A stretch of 64,000 nt of DNA from an uncultured Collinsella sp. (GTDB taxonomy: Bacteria > Actinomycetota > Coriobacteriia > Coriobacteriales > Coriobacteriaceae): assembly GCA_902491565.1 (NCBI GenBank), contig CABUIE010000009.1:18533-82532 (forward strand), read 5' to 3'. Below are positions 35,743-43,577 of this stretch, piece after piece (the stretch's first letter is position 1; the number at the start of each line of letters is the position of its first letter). The notes beneath the pieces are model-generated. The model was not told where the DNA came from. It did not search any database and worked only from the letters and a program-made list of their open reading frames with translations. Position numbers and translations under genes: made by a program.

Positions 35743-36439
35743 TGCCGCTAAGCCACGCATCCTCCTGGTCGAAGATGACCCGACCGTTCAAAACCTCGTT
35801 TCGACCGCGCTTGACCTCCACGGCTATGTCGTGAGCAAGGTTTGCAACGGCCAAGCCGCCATCATGGATGCGGTGTCGCACGGCCCCAGCCTCATCATGC
35901 TCGACCTCGGCCTTCCCGACATTGACGGTATCGAGGTCATCACGAAGATCCGAAGCTGGTCGGCAGTCCCCATTATCGTCATTTCGGCGCGCACCGAAGA
36001 TTCCGACAAGATTGCAGCACTTGACGCAGGGGCAGACGACTACCTCACCAAGCCCTTTTCTGTGGATGAGTTGCTCGCGCGCGTCCGTGCGAATTTGAGG
36101 CGCTCCTCGATGGCGTCGAGCGAGTCGACAGAAGCGAGCACGTTCGACAACGGTCCGCTGCATATCGACTACGCCGCGGGATACGCGACGAAAGACGGAC
36201 GCGAGCTCTCGCTCACCCCAACCGAGTACAAATTGCTCGTCCTTCTGGCGAAAAACGTCGACAAGGTGCTCACCCACACCTTCATCACCCGCGAGATATG
36301 GGGCACGAGCTGGGACAGCGATCTGGCGAGCCTGCGCGTGTTCATGCGCACCCTGCGCAAGAAGATCGAGGCAGACCCCTCTCATCCCAAGATGATTCAG
36401 ACGCACATGGGTGTCGGGTACCGCATGCAGCGTCTCTAG
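35735..36439 (+). CDS. kdpE: Response regulator KdpE
   Basis: OmpR-family regulator of 234 aa. The phosphoacceptor is D57 in LIMLDLGLPDIDG. The acidic pair is E13-D14-D15, the conserved lysine is in LTKPFSVDELLARVRA, and the C-terminal winged helix ends with LRVFMRTLRKKIEADPSHPKMIQTHMGVGYRM. It starts inside the 3' end of kdpD (8-nt overlap), so the two are co-translated. It should activate the divergent kdpFABC operon through the 244-bp shared intergenic region (32763-33006). Family D copy 2 begins 6 nt past its stop. Confidence 0.96.
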   Translation: MNNAAKPRILLVEDDPTVQNLVSTALDLHGYVVSKVCNGQAAIMDAVSHGPSLIMLDLGLPDIDGIEVITKIRSWSAVPIIVISARTEDSDKIAALDAGADDYLTKPFSVDELLARVRANLRRSSMASSESTEASTFDNGPLHIDYAAGYATKDGRELSLTPTEYKLLVLLAKNVDKVLTHTFITREIWGTSWDSDLASLRVFMRTLRKKIEADPSHPKMIQTHMGVGYRMQRL

Positions 36440-36444
36440 CCCAC

Positions 36445-36523
36445 CCCACAAAAAGTTGCGGTGGAATACGGAGTAGATAAGGCCTTTGACAGCCAAAACA
36501 GTCCGTATTTCACCGCAACTGAT
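36445..36523. repeat. Palindromic repeat family D, copy 2 (kdpE side)
   Basis: A 79-nt element with arms AGTTGCGGTG (36454-36463) and CACCGCAACT (36511-36520). It is identical to copy 1 (28036) except for two bases, and in the same orientation in the window. It begins 6 nt past the kdpE stop. Confidence 0.9.
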
Positions 36524-36577
36524 TTAACGATACCCAGAATTACTCTTCAACTCGCCGCGCTCTCCCCCAAATGTACA

Positions 36578-36611
36578 AAGCGCCTCGCGAACGGATGCTC
36601 GCGAGGCGCTT
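36578..36611 (-). terminator. Terminator of the feo operon
   Basis: Stem AAGCGCCTCGCGA / TCGCGAGGCGCTT with an 8-nt loop, 14 nt past the stop of the minus-strand Cys-rich gene. It is followed by TTTGTACATTT on that strand. Confidence 0.8.
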
Positions 36612-36624
36612 GGATGCCTGGGCC

Positions 36625-36825
36625 TTACTTGATTCCGCGGCCCAGGTCTTCGGCAATCTTATCCACGCCCTTAAGCGCGGCACAGGTCTTTTTGTTGGAG
36701 CAATGCCCCGTGCAAACGCCACCCTGAGCGCAGTCGGCGCAGGTGCCCTTGCGGTAGATGCGCACGCACACGGCGACAAACGCAATACCGATAACGGCCA
36801 GTACAACAATATCGATAGGTGCCAT
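36625..36825 (-). CDS. FeoB-associated Cys-rich membrane protein
   Basis: Small protein of 66 aa. One N-terminal membrane helix (about residues 3-24) is followed by a cysteine cluster: CADCAQGGVCTGHCSNKKTC. This is the layout of the FeoB-associated family found beside feoB in many anaerobes, where it may bind iron or serve as a FeoC-like accessory; the mechanism is unproven. It lies about 200 nt past feoB on the same strand. A feoB terminator and a family B palindrome stand between them, so it may have its own promoter. Confidence 0.8.
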   Translation of the reverse strand: MAPIDIVVLAVIGIAFVAVCVRIYRKGTCADCAQGGVCTGHCSNKKTCAALKGVDKIAEDLGRGIK

Positions 36826-36870
36826 AGCAAGCCTCCTCTAGTTAACCACCACTTACTTTACCCCATTCTC

Positions 36871-36910
36871 CACCTACCAAAAAGGGACAGGTTTATTTTG
36901 GTCGGTTTTA
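36871..36910. repeat. Palindromic repeat family B, copy 2 (inverted, weaker arms)
   Basis: The 20-mer AAAAAGGGACAGGTTTATTT at 36879-36898 is the exact reverse complement of the core of copy 1 (7888-7907). Here the outer arms are short (ACC/GGT). It is close to the start of the Cys-rich protein gene. Confidence 0.65.
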
Positions 36911-36970
36911 TCTGCGGAAACGCCACATCTTAACTTCTGGGGCAAAGTAATCTGTCTCCCATGCACAAAA

Positions 36971-36998
36971 AGCCCGGGGTCGCTGGGACACCCGGGCT
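36971..36998 (-). terminator. Intrinsic terminator of feoB
   Basis: Stem AGCCCGGG / CCCGGGCT with a 12-nt loop and a following TTTTTGTGC on the minus strand, 30 nt past the feoB stop. Confidence 0.85.
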
Positions 36999-37027
36999 CG
37001 TGAAAAGGGGTTAATCCTTATTCGGAC

Positions 37028-39355
37028 TTAAGCGGAAACTGCGGCGGAAGCAGTGTTGGTCTCGTCCTCGTCGGTCCATGCATGCTTGGGCATGGGACGG
37101 AAGATCTGGAAGAGCATCGCAACCAGCAGCACGATGGCCACAATCGTCCAGATACCAAACTGTCCAAGAACAAGCAAGTTGTAGAACTGGTTGATGAACA
37201 GGCCGATCACCCAAGCAAAGGCGCACTCGTAACCGATGGCGATCGCAGTCCACTTGCCGGAATCCATCTGGTTGCGGATGGTGCCAATGGCGGCAAAGCA
37301 CGGAGCGCACAGTAGGTTGAAGGCGCCGAAGGCAACGCAAGCGCCCATGGTGGGGAACATGCCGGCAAACGCGGTCCAAAGGCTCGGGTCGGTCTCGCCC
37401 GCGTCGGCGACGGACAGCAGCGAGCCGGCGGTGGCGACGACGTTCTCCTTGGCGACGAGGCCAGAGACAGTCAGCGCGGTGGCCTGCCAGGTGCTAAAGC
37501 CGAGCGGGGCGAAGATCCAAGCGACCAGGTTGCCCAGCATGGCAAGCACGGAGTAGTCCATAAACTCCTCGGGGATGCCGTCCATCGCAGGCAGGAAGCC
37601 AAAGGAACCGTTATAGCTACCAAAGTTGGACAGGAACCAAACCACGACAGTGGACGCAAAGATGACCGTGCCGGCCTTCTTGATAAAGGCCCAGCAGCGC
37701 TCCCACACGTGCAGCGCCCAAGAGCGGATCGCCGGGAAGTGGTAGGCAGGAAGCTCCATAACAAACGGCGTCGGGCGGCCGGCGAAGAGCTTGGTCTTCT
37801 TGAGCATGAGGCCCGAGGCGATGACGGCAAAGACGCCCAGGAAGTAGAAAAGCGGGCTGATCCACGCGGCGGTGGTAGAAGAATCGCCGATGATGGAACC
37901 CATGAGCAGGGCGATGATCGGCAGCTTGGCGCCACAGGGAATAAACGTGGTGGTCATGACCGTCATGCGGCGGTCCTTCTCGTTCTCGATGGTCTTGGTG
38001 GCCATGACGCCGGGGACGCCGCAGCCCGAGGACACGAGCATGGGGATAAAGGACTTACCGGACAGGCCAAAGCGGCGGAACACGCGGTCCATGATGAAGG
38101 CAACGCGGGCCATGTAGCCGCAGTCCTCCAGGAAAGACAGCATCACGAACAGCAGGAACATCTGCGGGACGAAGCCGAAGATGGCGCCCAGGCCGCCGAC
38201 GATACCGTCGCAGACCAGCGAATCGACCAGGCCACCGTCCTCGGTGCCGCCCGCCACAAGGGCGTCGTGCACCACGGTGGTGATACCCGGGACATAGGGG
38301 CCGTACTGCGCCGGGTCGACCGAATCGGCAGCATCGCCCGCTGCCTCGACGGCCGCATCGTAGGCGTCGCGGCCCTGACCGAGCACATACCAACCGTCGG
38401 TGCCAAAGAGCTGGTCGTTGGTGAAGTCGGTCACCGTGCCACCCAAGGTGGAAACGGCGATGTAGTACACGCAGAACATGATGACCACAAAGATCGGCAG
38501 GCCCAGGATACGGTTGGTAACCACGCGGTCGATCTTCTCGGAGGTGCTCATCTTTGCCGGAGCCTTGGTGAGGCACTCGTCAATGATGTGGGCAATCACG
38601 CCGTAGCGCTCGCCGGTGATGATGGACTCGGCATCGTCGTCGCAGTCCTGCTCGCACTGGGCGACCAGCTCCTCCACGCGAGCGGCCTTCTCCTTGGTGA
38701 GGTTGATGAGCTTGCAGGCGTCCGCATCGCGCTCGAACAGCTTGACGGCGTAATAGCGGCGCTTGTTGGCGGGAACGCTCGCCGGCAGGTTGTTCTCGAT
38801 GTGCGTCAGGACATCCTCGATGGAGGAGTCGAACTTGTGCTCCGGCACCTGGCCCTTGGAGGCAGCGGACTTCTTAACCTGCTCGAACAGCTCCGTGATG
38901 CCCTTGTTCTTAAGAGCGGAGATCATCATGACCGGGCAGCCGAGCTTCTTGGAGAGCTTGTCCGTGTCGATCTTGTCGCCGTTCTTCTCGACCAAGTCGG
39001 CCATGTTGAGGGCGACGACCACGGGCAGGCCGGTCTCGATAACCTGAAGCGCCAGGTACAGGTTGCGCTCGAGGTTGGTGGCGTCGACAACCTGGACGAC
39101 AACATCGGGCTCGCCGCTCATGAGGTAATCGCGCGAGCACTGCTCCTCGGGGCTGTAGGGGGAAAGCGAGTAGATGCCGGGGAGGTCCGTGATGGTAACG
39201 TTCTTGTCGCTTAGGAGCTTGGCCTCCTTTTTCTCAACCGTGACGCCGGGCCAGTTGCCAACGTAGCCGTTGGCGCCGGTGATCAGGTTGAAAAGCGTGG
39301 TCTTGCCGCAGTTGGGGTTACCCGCCAGCGCGACATGGATCTGAGAATCCGCCAT
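37028..39355 (-). CDS. feoB: Ferrous iron transport protein FeoB
   Basis: Main Fe2+ permease of anaerobes, 775 aa. The N-terminal G-domain has G1 GNPNCGKTT (residues 12-20), G3 DLPGIYSLSPYS, G4 NMAD and G5 SALKNKG. A helical GDI-like linker follows. The membrane part has two gate regions (MLVSSGCGVPGVMATKTIEN and FIPCGAKLPIIALLMG), both with the conserved cysteines. A loop of about 40 acidic residues (VDPAQYGPYVPGITT and flanks) lies between helices. A DtxR-like box is 74 bp upstream of its start. Two feoA genes precede it. Confidence 0.96.
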   Translation of the reverse strand: MADSQIHVALAGNPNCGKTTLFNLITGANGYVGNWPGVTVEKKEAKLLSDKNVTITDLPGIYSLSPYSPEEQCSRDYLMSGEPDVVVQVVDATNLERNLYLALQVIETGLPVVVALNMADLVEKNGDKIDTDKLSKKLGCPVMMISALKNKGITELFEQVKKSAASKGQVPEHKFDSSIEDVLTHIENNLPASVPANKRRYYAVKLFERDADACKLINLTKEKAARVEELVAQCEQDCDDDAESIITGERYGVIAHIIDECLTKAPAKMSTSEKIDRVVTNRILGLPIFVVIMFCVYYIAVSTLGGTVTDFTNDQLFGTDGWYVLGQGRDAYDAAVEAAGDAADSVDPAQYGPYVPGITTVVHDALVAGGTEDGGLVDSLVCDGIVGGLGAIFGFVPQMFLLFVMLSFLEDCGYMARVAFIMDRVFRRFGLSGKSFIPMLVSSGCGVPGVMATKTIENEKDRRMTVMTTTFIPCGAKLPIIALLMGSIIGDSSTTAAWISPLFYFLGVFAVIASGLMLKKTKLFAGRPTPFVMELPAYHFPAIRSWALHVWERCWAFIKKAGTVIFASTVVVWFLSNFGSYNGSFGFLPAMDGIPEEFMDYSVLAMLGNLVAWIFAPLGFSTWQATALTVSGLVAKENVVATAGSLLSVADAGETDPSLWTAFAGMFPTMGACVAFGAFNLLCAPCFAAIGTIRNQMDSGKWTAIAIGYECAFAWVIGLFINQFYNLLVLGQFGIWTIVAIVLLVAMLFQIFRPMPKHAWTDEDETNTASAAVSA

Positions 39356-39428
39356 TCAATCCTTCTTCCTTGTGTGCCTGCGCTGCTTTCTCCGCGCAGG
39401 CTGGATAATGTGCTTCAAAGATGCTGCA

Positions 39429-39447
39429 TTAAGTTAGAAAAACCTAA
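39429..39447 (-). promoter_or_regulatory. DtxR/IdeR-like iron box upstream of feoB
   Basis: TTAAGTTAGAAAAACCTAA matches the DtxR/IdeR consensus TTAGGTTAGCCTAACCTAA at 15 of 19 positions; the arms AAGTTAG / CCTAACTT are nearly symmetrical. It lies in the gap between feoA and feoB, so feoB may have a separate iron-controlled promoter. Confidence 0.65.
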
Positions 39448-39478
39448 CTTTATCTGCAGAAATATACGCCGCGAGCCC

Positions 39479-39700
39479 TTACTGGACCTCGACGACAGCC
39501 GCCTCCTCCTTGCGGATGGAAAGCTCGTAGCCGCGCACGTTGATCTCGACCGGATCACCGAGCGGTGCAACCTTCACGACCTTGAACGAAGTGCCCTTGA
39601 TGAGCCCCAGGTCCATAAGGTGGCGGCGAAGCGCACCCTCACCGTGAAGCTTGACGATGGTGGAACTCTCGCCCACCTTAACGTCACCCAACGTCTTCAT
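39479..39700 (-). CDS. feoA: FeoA-like SH3 domain protein (second feoA)
   Basis: Cytosolic SH3-like protein of 73 aa that assists FeoB. The core LMDLGLIKGTSFKVVKVAPLGDPVEINVRGYELSIRKEEA is a clear FeoA domain. It follows the first feoA by 39 nt and precedes feoB by 123 nt, with the iron box between. The two FeoA proteins are not close copies, and paired feoA genes are common in anaerobes. Confidence 0.92.
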   Translation of the reverse strand: MKTLGDVKVGESSTIVKLHGEGALRRHLMDLGLIKGTSFKVVKVAPLGDPVEINVRGYELSIRKEEAAVVEVQ

Positions 39701-39739
39701 CCTCTTGTCCCCCTTTCGGTTTTTATGAAATGCTGCAGA

Positions 39740-39982
39740 CTAACCGACGGTCATGATGTGCATGGCCACCTTGGAATCGATGCCAAAGCGCGCGCCCAGC
39801 ACCGTGACGATGATATTGGCGCCACTCGAGCTCACCACGTGGATTTCGTTGCCCTCGACAAAGCCGAGGTCCTTGAGGTGGTGTTTCATGTCCTCATTGC
39901 CCTTTACACGAGACACGCGCACGGTTTCGCCCGCTTTTACCATCGAAAGCGGCATGGCCGGCATCTGCGGTCCGCAAGACAT
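39740..39982 (-). CDS. feoA: FeoA-like SH3 domain protein (first feoA)
   Basis: Protein of 80 aa. An N-terminal segment SCGPQMPAMPLSMVKAGE precedes the SH3-like domain, with LKDLGFVEGNEIHVVSSSGANIIVTVLGARFGID. The domain matches FeoA proteins, although the end (SKVAMHIMTVG) differs from the second copy. It is the first gene of the feo operon. A 15-bp-arm inverted repeat lies 43-96 bp upstream and is a good candidate for its operator. Confidence 0.9.
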   Translation of the reverse strand: MSCGPQMPAMPLSMVKAGETVRVSRVKGNEDMKHHLKDLGFVEGNEIHVVSSSGANIIVTVLGARFGIDSKVAMHIMTVG

Positions 39983-40024
39983 GAGTGGCTCCTAACGTCA
40001 GTTCGTCCTCAACATCGACGCGAT

Positions 40025-40078
40025 AAAAGTTAACCACGTCTATGTTCGCTTTAGTAAACTAGCACGTGGTTAACTTTT
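40025..40078 (-). promoter_or_regulatory. Long dyad in the feo operon promoter region
   Basis: Perfect 15-bp arms AAAAGTTAACCACGT (40025-40039) and ACGTGGTTAACTTTT (40064-40078), separated by 24 bp. It lies upstream of the first feoA and downstream of the HPr terminator. The spacing would place both arms on the same DNA face around the promoter. It does not match the DtxR consensus well. Confidence 0.6.
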
Positions 40079-40135
40079 TGGAAAGGGTCCCCATTCAGAT
40101 TTCGAAAAAGTTTCCTATACGAAACAAAACAAAAA

Positions 40136-40166
40136 GGCGCGGCAAAGGACCATCCTTTACCGCGCC
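40136..40166 (-). terminator. Terminator of the HPr-like gene
   Basis: Stem GGCGCGG / CCGCGCC extended by AAAGGA / TCCTTT across CA/TA mismatches, followed on the minus strand by TTTTTGTTTTG. It lies 9 nt past the stop. Confidence 0.85.
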
Positions 40167-40175
40167 CTATCATGC

Positions 40176-40424
40176 CTAGAGCGAGAGATTTCTGATCGAT
40201 GTGACGCAAGAGGCCTCATCCACGCCCGAAACACGAAAGACGACGTTCTCTCCGCACTCACCATAGAGGGCCATGAGCCCCATGACATCGCGGCCATCCG
40301 TGTGGCGGTCGCCGATACTGACTGACACGTCGCTACGATGCTTGGCAATGATGTCATAGAGCAGCGCAACCGGGCGGGCATGTAGTCCCAACGGATCTTT
40401 AATCGTCTTTGTAAACTCGACCAT
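40176..40424 (-). CDS. HPr family phosphocarrier-like protein with Asp at position 46
   Basis: Protein of 82 aa with the HPr fold. The active histidine is H15 in GLHARP, exactly at the family position. At position 46, where Gram-positive HPr carries the regulatory serine (KSIMG), this protein has D46 (RDVMGLM). A permanent negative charge there mimics phosphoserine. It could be a PTS carrier locked in the regulatory form or a specialised paralogue. No ptsI or sugar PTS gene adjoins. The ATG at 40424 follows GGGAGGGG and replaces a start 45 nt upstream. Confidence 0.85.
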   Translation of the reverse strand: MVEFTKTIKDPLGLHARPVALLYDIIAKHRSDVSVSIGDRHTDGRDVMGLMALYGECGENVVFRVSGVDEASCVTSIRNLSL

Positions 40425-40506
40425 GTCCCCTCCCGCGGCATCGCACATTCGGCCGGCAAACCCAGCCACGTGGTAGTTATTGTAGCGTTAGATGCTTGTT
40501 GAGGGT

Positions 40507-40684
40507 GGGACGGAAACCGCATCCCACTTCGAGCGTCAATGATGGGACACAGTTTCCGCCAGAAGGCTCAATCGGAAAGCGCGTCCCGTTATTTGGCTGG
40601 ATTCTGGGTCGCAGTTTCCAAAGGGACTCTGTTTGGGAAACTGCGACCTGTTTTGGACGCAAATTCCGGGTCGTAGTTTCCGCG
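40507..40684. repeat. Array of about six degenerate GGGWCGCAGTTTCCG motifs in mixed orientation
   Basis: Copies begin near 40507 (GGGACGGAAACC), 40544 (GGGACACAGTTTCCG), 40573 (reverse), 40606 (GGGTCGCAGTTTCC), 40635 (reverse) and 40668 (GGGTCGTAGTTTCCG). The pair at 40606 and 40635 forms a hairpin with a 15-nt loop. The array fills most of the 356-bp gap between the HPr-like gene and aspS. No gene was supported here: an 81-aa reading across the array is an artefact. Confidence 0.6.
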
Positions 40685-40726
40685 ACGTCCGATCGCCCCA
40701 TGCCCTCACAACCTCGGCGCATAAAA

Positions 40727-40757
40727 AACGAGGGAAGGAGCGCGTCCTTCCCTCGTT
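40727..40757 (-). terminator. Intrinsic terminator of aspS
   Basis: Stem AACGAGGGAAGGA / TCCTTCCCTCGTT with a 5-nt loop and a following TTTTTTATG on the minus strand, 23 nt past the aspS stop. Confidence 0.88.
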
Positions 40758-40780
40758 ACGGGCACTATGTAGCCGCTCGC

Positions 40781-42568
40781 CTACATCAGGCGCAGGCTGA
40801 CGTCCTTGAGCTGGGCGCCGCTAACGGCACTCGGGGCGCCCGACATAAGGTCGGAGCCGCTGGCCGTCTTGGGGAACGCCATGACGTCGCGGATGGAGTC
40901 GGAACCGGTGAGCAGCATGCACACGCGGTCCAGGCCCAGAGCAAAACCGCCCATCGGGGGCGCACCAAACTTGAGGGCCTCCATGAGGAAGCCGAACTGA
41001 GACTCGGCGCGCTCCTCGGTAAAGCCCAGGAGCTTGAGCATGGACATCTGCATCTCGGCGTTGTGGATACGCATACCGCCACCGCCGGCCTCAAAGCCGT
41101 CCATGACAAAGTCGTAGGTGCACGAACCGGCTGCCAGGGGATCGGCCTCGATCTTGGCGATGTCGGTCTCGGTCGGCAGGGTGAACGGCTGGTGCTCGGC
41201 TGCATAGGCCTTGCGGTCCTCGTCCCAGTGGAACAGCGGGAAGTTGACGACCCACAGGAAATCGTGACCCTCGCGCTTGATCTCGAGCGCGTTGGCCATG
41301 TGGGAGCGCATGCCGCCCAGGATCTCGTCAGAGAGCAGGCGCGGACCGGCGGCGAACATCACAAGGTCGCCGGGCTCGACGTCCATGCGCTCACGCAGAG
41401 CCGCCATCTCCTCGTCCGAGAAGAACTTGACGATGGGGCTGTTGATGGAGCCGTCCTCGCGGAAGGCGATCCAGGCCAGGCCCTTGGCGCCAAACGTGGA
41501 GGCCACGCCGGCGAGCTTATCGATCTTGGCACGTGCCCAGGCACCGGCGCCCTTGGCGTTGATGGCCTTGACGACAGAGCCCTCCTCATTTGCGGCGGTC
41601 GCAAAGACCTTGAACTTGGAGTTGGCAAAGATGTCGGTCAGGTCGACCAGGTGCATGCCATAGCGGGTATCGGGCTTGTCGGAGCCATAGGTGTCCATGG
41701 CCTCCCAGTAGTTCATGCGACGCAGCGGCGTGGGCATCTCGACGCCCATGCGGCCGAAGGCATCGGCCAGGACCTCTTCGAGCGCACTCATAACGTCGTT
41801 CTGGTCCACGAAGGACATCTCGATATCGACCTGGGTGAACTCGGGCTGACGGTCGGCACGCAGGTCCTCGTCGCGGAAGCACTTGGCGACCTGGTAGTAG
41901 CGCTCAACGCCACCGACCATGAGCAGCTGCTTCAGGAGCTGCGGGGACTGCGGCAGGGCGTAGAAGTTACCCGGCTGGATGCGGCTGGGGACGATGAAGT
42001 CGCGGGCGCCCTCGGGCGTGGACTTGAACAGGGAGGGCGTCTCAACCTCCATGAACTCACGGTTGTGCAGCGCCTCGCGAATGGCAAAGGTGAAGTCGGA
42101 GCGCAGCTTGAGGTTGGCCATCATCTCGGGACGGCGGAGGTCCAGATAGCGATAGCGCAGGCGGGTGTCCTCGCTGGTCTCGATGCCGTCCTCGATCTGG
42201 AACGGCGGGGTGACGGACGTATTGAGTACCTCGGCGTGGTCGGTCAGGACCTCGATCTCGCCGGTCGCGAGCTTGGTGTTGGTGGTCTCCTCGCCACGAG
42301 CGCGCACGACGCCGTGGATCTTGATGGGCCACTCGGGACGCATGGTCTCGGCGATCTTAAAGGCATCGCCGTCGGAGTGCTCGGGGTCGAAGGTGAGCTG
42401 CGTGATGCCCTCGCGGTCGCGAAGGTCACAGAAGATAAGGCCGCCGTGGTCGCGGCGACGGCTCACCCAACCGGTGAGGGTGACCTCTTCGCCCACGTTC
42501 TCGAAGCGAAGCTCGCCGCAGGTACGGGTGTGCATGGAATGCTCATCGATGGGACGGGTCTGGCTCAT
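40781..42568 (-). CDS. aspS: Aspartyl-tRNA synthetase
   Basis: Class IIb aminoacyl-tRNA synthetase of 595 aa. The N-terminal OB anticodon-binding domain (GWVSRRRDHGGLIFCDLRDREG) is followed by the catalytic core: motif 1 near FMEVETPSL, motif 2 CFRDEDLRADRQPEFTQ, and motif 3 GFALGLDRVCML. The bacterial GAD insertion domain is present in the middle, as expected for bacterial-type AspRS. A GGAGG site precedes the ATG by nine bases. A two-codon ATG-GTA-TGA mini-frame lies between site and start, and its TGA overlaps the real ATG. The gene has its own terminator and is not joined to hisS, which lies 9 kb away. Confidence 0.97.
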   Translation of the reverse strand: MSQTRPIDEHSMHTRTCGELRFENVGEEVTLTGWVSRRRDHGGLIFCDLRDREGITQLTFDPEHSDGDAFKIAETMRPEWPIKIHGVVRARGEETTNTKLATGEIEVLTDHAEVLNTSVTPPFQIEDGIETSEDTRLRYRYLDLRRPEMMANLKLRSDFTFAIREALHNREFMEVETPSLFKSTPEGARDFIVPSRIQPGNFYALPQSPQLLKQLLMVGGVERYYQVAKCFRDEDLRADRQPEFTQVDIEMSFVDQNDVMSALEEVLADAFGRMGVEMPTPLRRMNYWEAMDTYGSDKPDTRYGMHLVDLTDIFANSKFKVFATAANEEGSVVKAINAKGAGAWARAKIDKLAGVASTFGAKGLAWIAFREDGSINSPIVKFFSDEEMAALRERMDVEPGDLVMFAAGPRLLSDEILGGMRSHMANALEIKREGHDFLWVVNFPLFHWDEDRKAYAAEHQPFTLPTETDIAKIEADPLAAGSCTYDFVMDGFEAGGGGMRIHNAEMQMSMLKLLGFTEERAESQFGFLMEALKFGAPPMGGFALGLDRVCMLLTGSDSIRDVMAFPKTASGSDLMSGAPSAVSGAQLKDVSLRLM

Positions 42569-42824
42569 ACCATTGATCCTCCTTTATGGATCTGTGCCGC
42601 CCCGTGTCGTTCCGGGCGGCGTCGTACAGATTTGCCCAGCCTGCGTAAACCGCGCAGCCGGGCATGGCGTTCTATCTTATCGCACCCGCGTCGATGTGCC
42701 GCGAAAAAGTAGCTCTTGCCCAAAGACTTGACGGAGACGAAACAATTGACGCGGCCTGGCCGTCGCCCAAGCGCGCGGCGTGCGACAATGTGCCCCAATA
42801 CAACCGCACTCGGAAAGGCCCGTC

Positions 42825-43460
42825 ATGACCGCACGCCTCATCGTTATGGATATCGACTCCACGCTCATCAACCAGGAGGTCATCGACCTGTTGGGCGAGG
42901 AGGCCGGCGTGGGCGAGCAGGTAGCGCAGATCACCGAGCGCGCCATGCGCGGCGAGCTCGACTTTAAGCAGGCGCTCGAGGAACGCGTGGGGCTGCTTGC
43001 CGGCTTGGATGAGAGCGTATTCGAGCGCACCTTTGAGCGCGTGACGTTTACCCCCGGCGCGCTGGAGCTTGTGCGCTCGGCGCACAGCAAGGGCTGGAAG
43101 GTCGGCGTGGTAAGCGGTGGCTTCCACGAGGTCGCCGACAAGATCGTGGCCGCCGCGGGCATCGATTTTTGCCTGGCCAACCGTCTGGAAGTCGTGGACG
43201 GCAAGCTCACGGGTAAGCTGGCGGCAGACATTGTGACCAAGGAATCCAAGCTCATTCAGCTGCTGGATTGGGCGGTTGAGTGCGGTGTCGACATGGCCCA
43301 TACCGTCGCGATTGGCGACGGCGCCAACGACATCCCCATGATCCAGGCCGCGGGCACGGGCATCGCGTTTTGCGCCAAGCCCAAGACGCGCGAAGCCGCC
43401 CCGTTTGCCATCGACGAGCGCAACCTGATGCTCGCCATGGACATCATCCTGCGCGACTAG
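42825..43460 (+). CDS. serB: Phosphoserine phosphatase SerB
   Basis: HAD-type enzyme of 211 aa that performs the last step of serine synthesis, phosphoserine to serine. Motif I is MDIDST with D9 and D11, motif II is VVSGGF, motif III has K in VTKESK, and motif IV is GDGANDIPMI. The N-terminal ACT-like domain of some SerB proteins is absent. The ATG at 42825 has GAAAGG upstream. It is divergent from aspS, and no other serine gene is nearby. Confidence 0.93.
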   Translation: MTARLIVMDIDSTLINQEVIDLLGEEAGVGEQVAQITERAMRGELDFKQALEERVGLLAGLDESVFERTFERVTFTPGALELVRSAHSKGWKVGVVSGGFHEVADKIVAAAGIDFCLANRLEVVDGKLTGKLAADIVTKESKLIQLLDWAVECGVDMAHTVAIGDGANDIPMIQAAGTGIAFCAKPKTREAAPFAIDERNLMLAMDIILRD

Positions 43461-43500
43461 CAAGTTCGCCCAACAATTGAATCAATTCCGCTATATCTAG

Positions 43501-43532
43501 TTTCCGAACAATTTTGTCTTAGTGTTCGGAAA
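43501..43532 (+). promoter_or_regulatory. Inverted-repeat operator over the larB promoter
   Basis: Perfect 10-bp arms TTTCCGAACA (43501-43510) and TGTTCGGAAA (43523-43532) with a 12-bp spacer. The right arm overlaps the likely -35; a -10 TAGACT lies at 43549-43554, preceded by TG. Its binding protein is unknown; the TetR regulator encoded at the end of this operon or a LarR-like factor are candidates. Confidence 0.65.
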
Positions 43533-43577
43533 AATACCTTTTGAGTGCTAGACTTTGCGCCGTCGAAGGGAACACAT

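Noticed and set aside
40477..40722. 81-aa minus-strand frame between HPr-like gene and aspS
   Set aside because: It is made of the intergenic repeat motifs and has no ribosome site.
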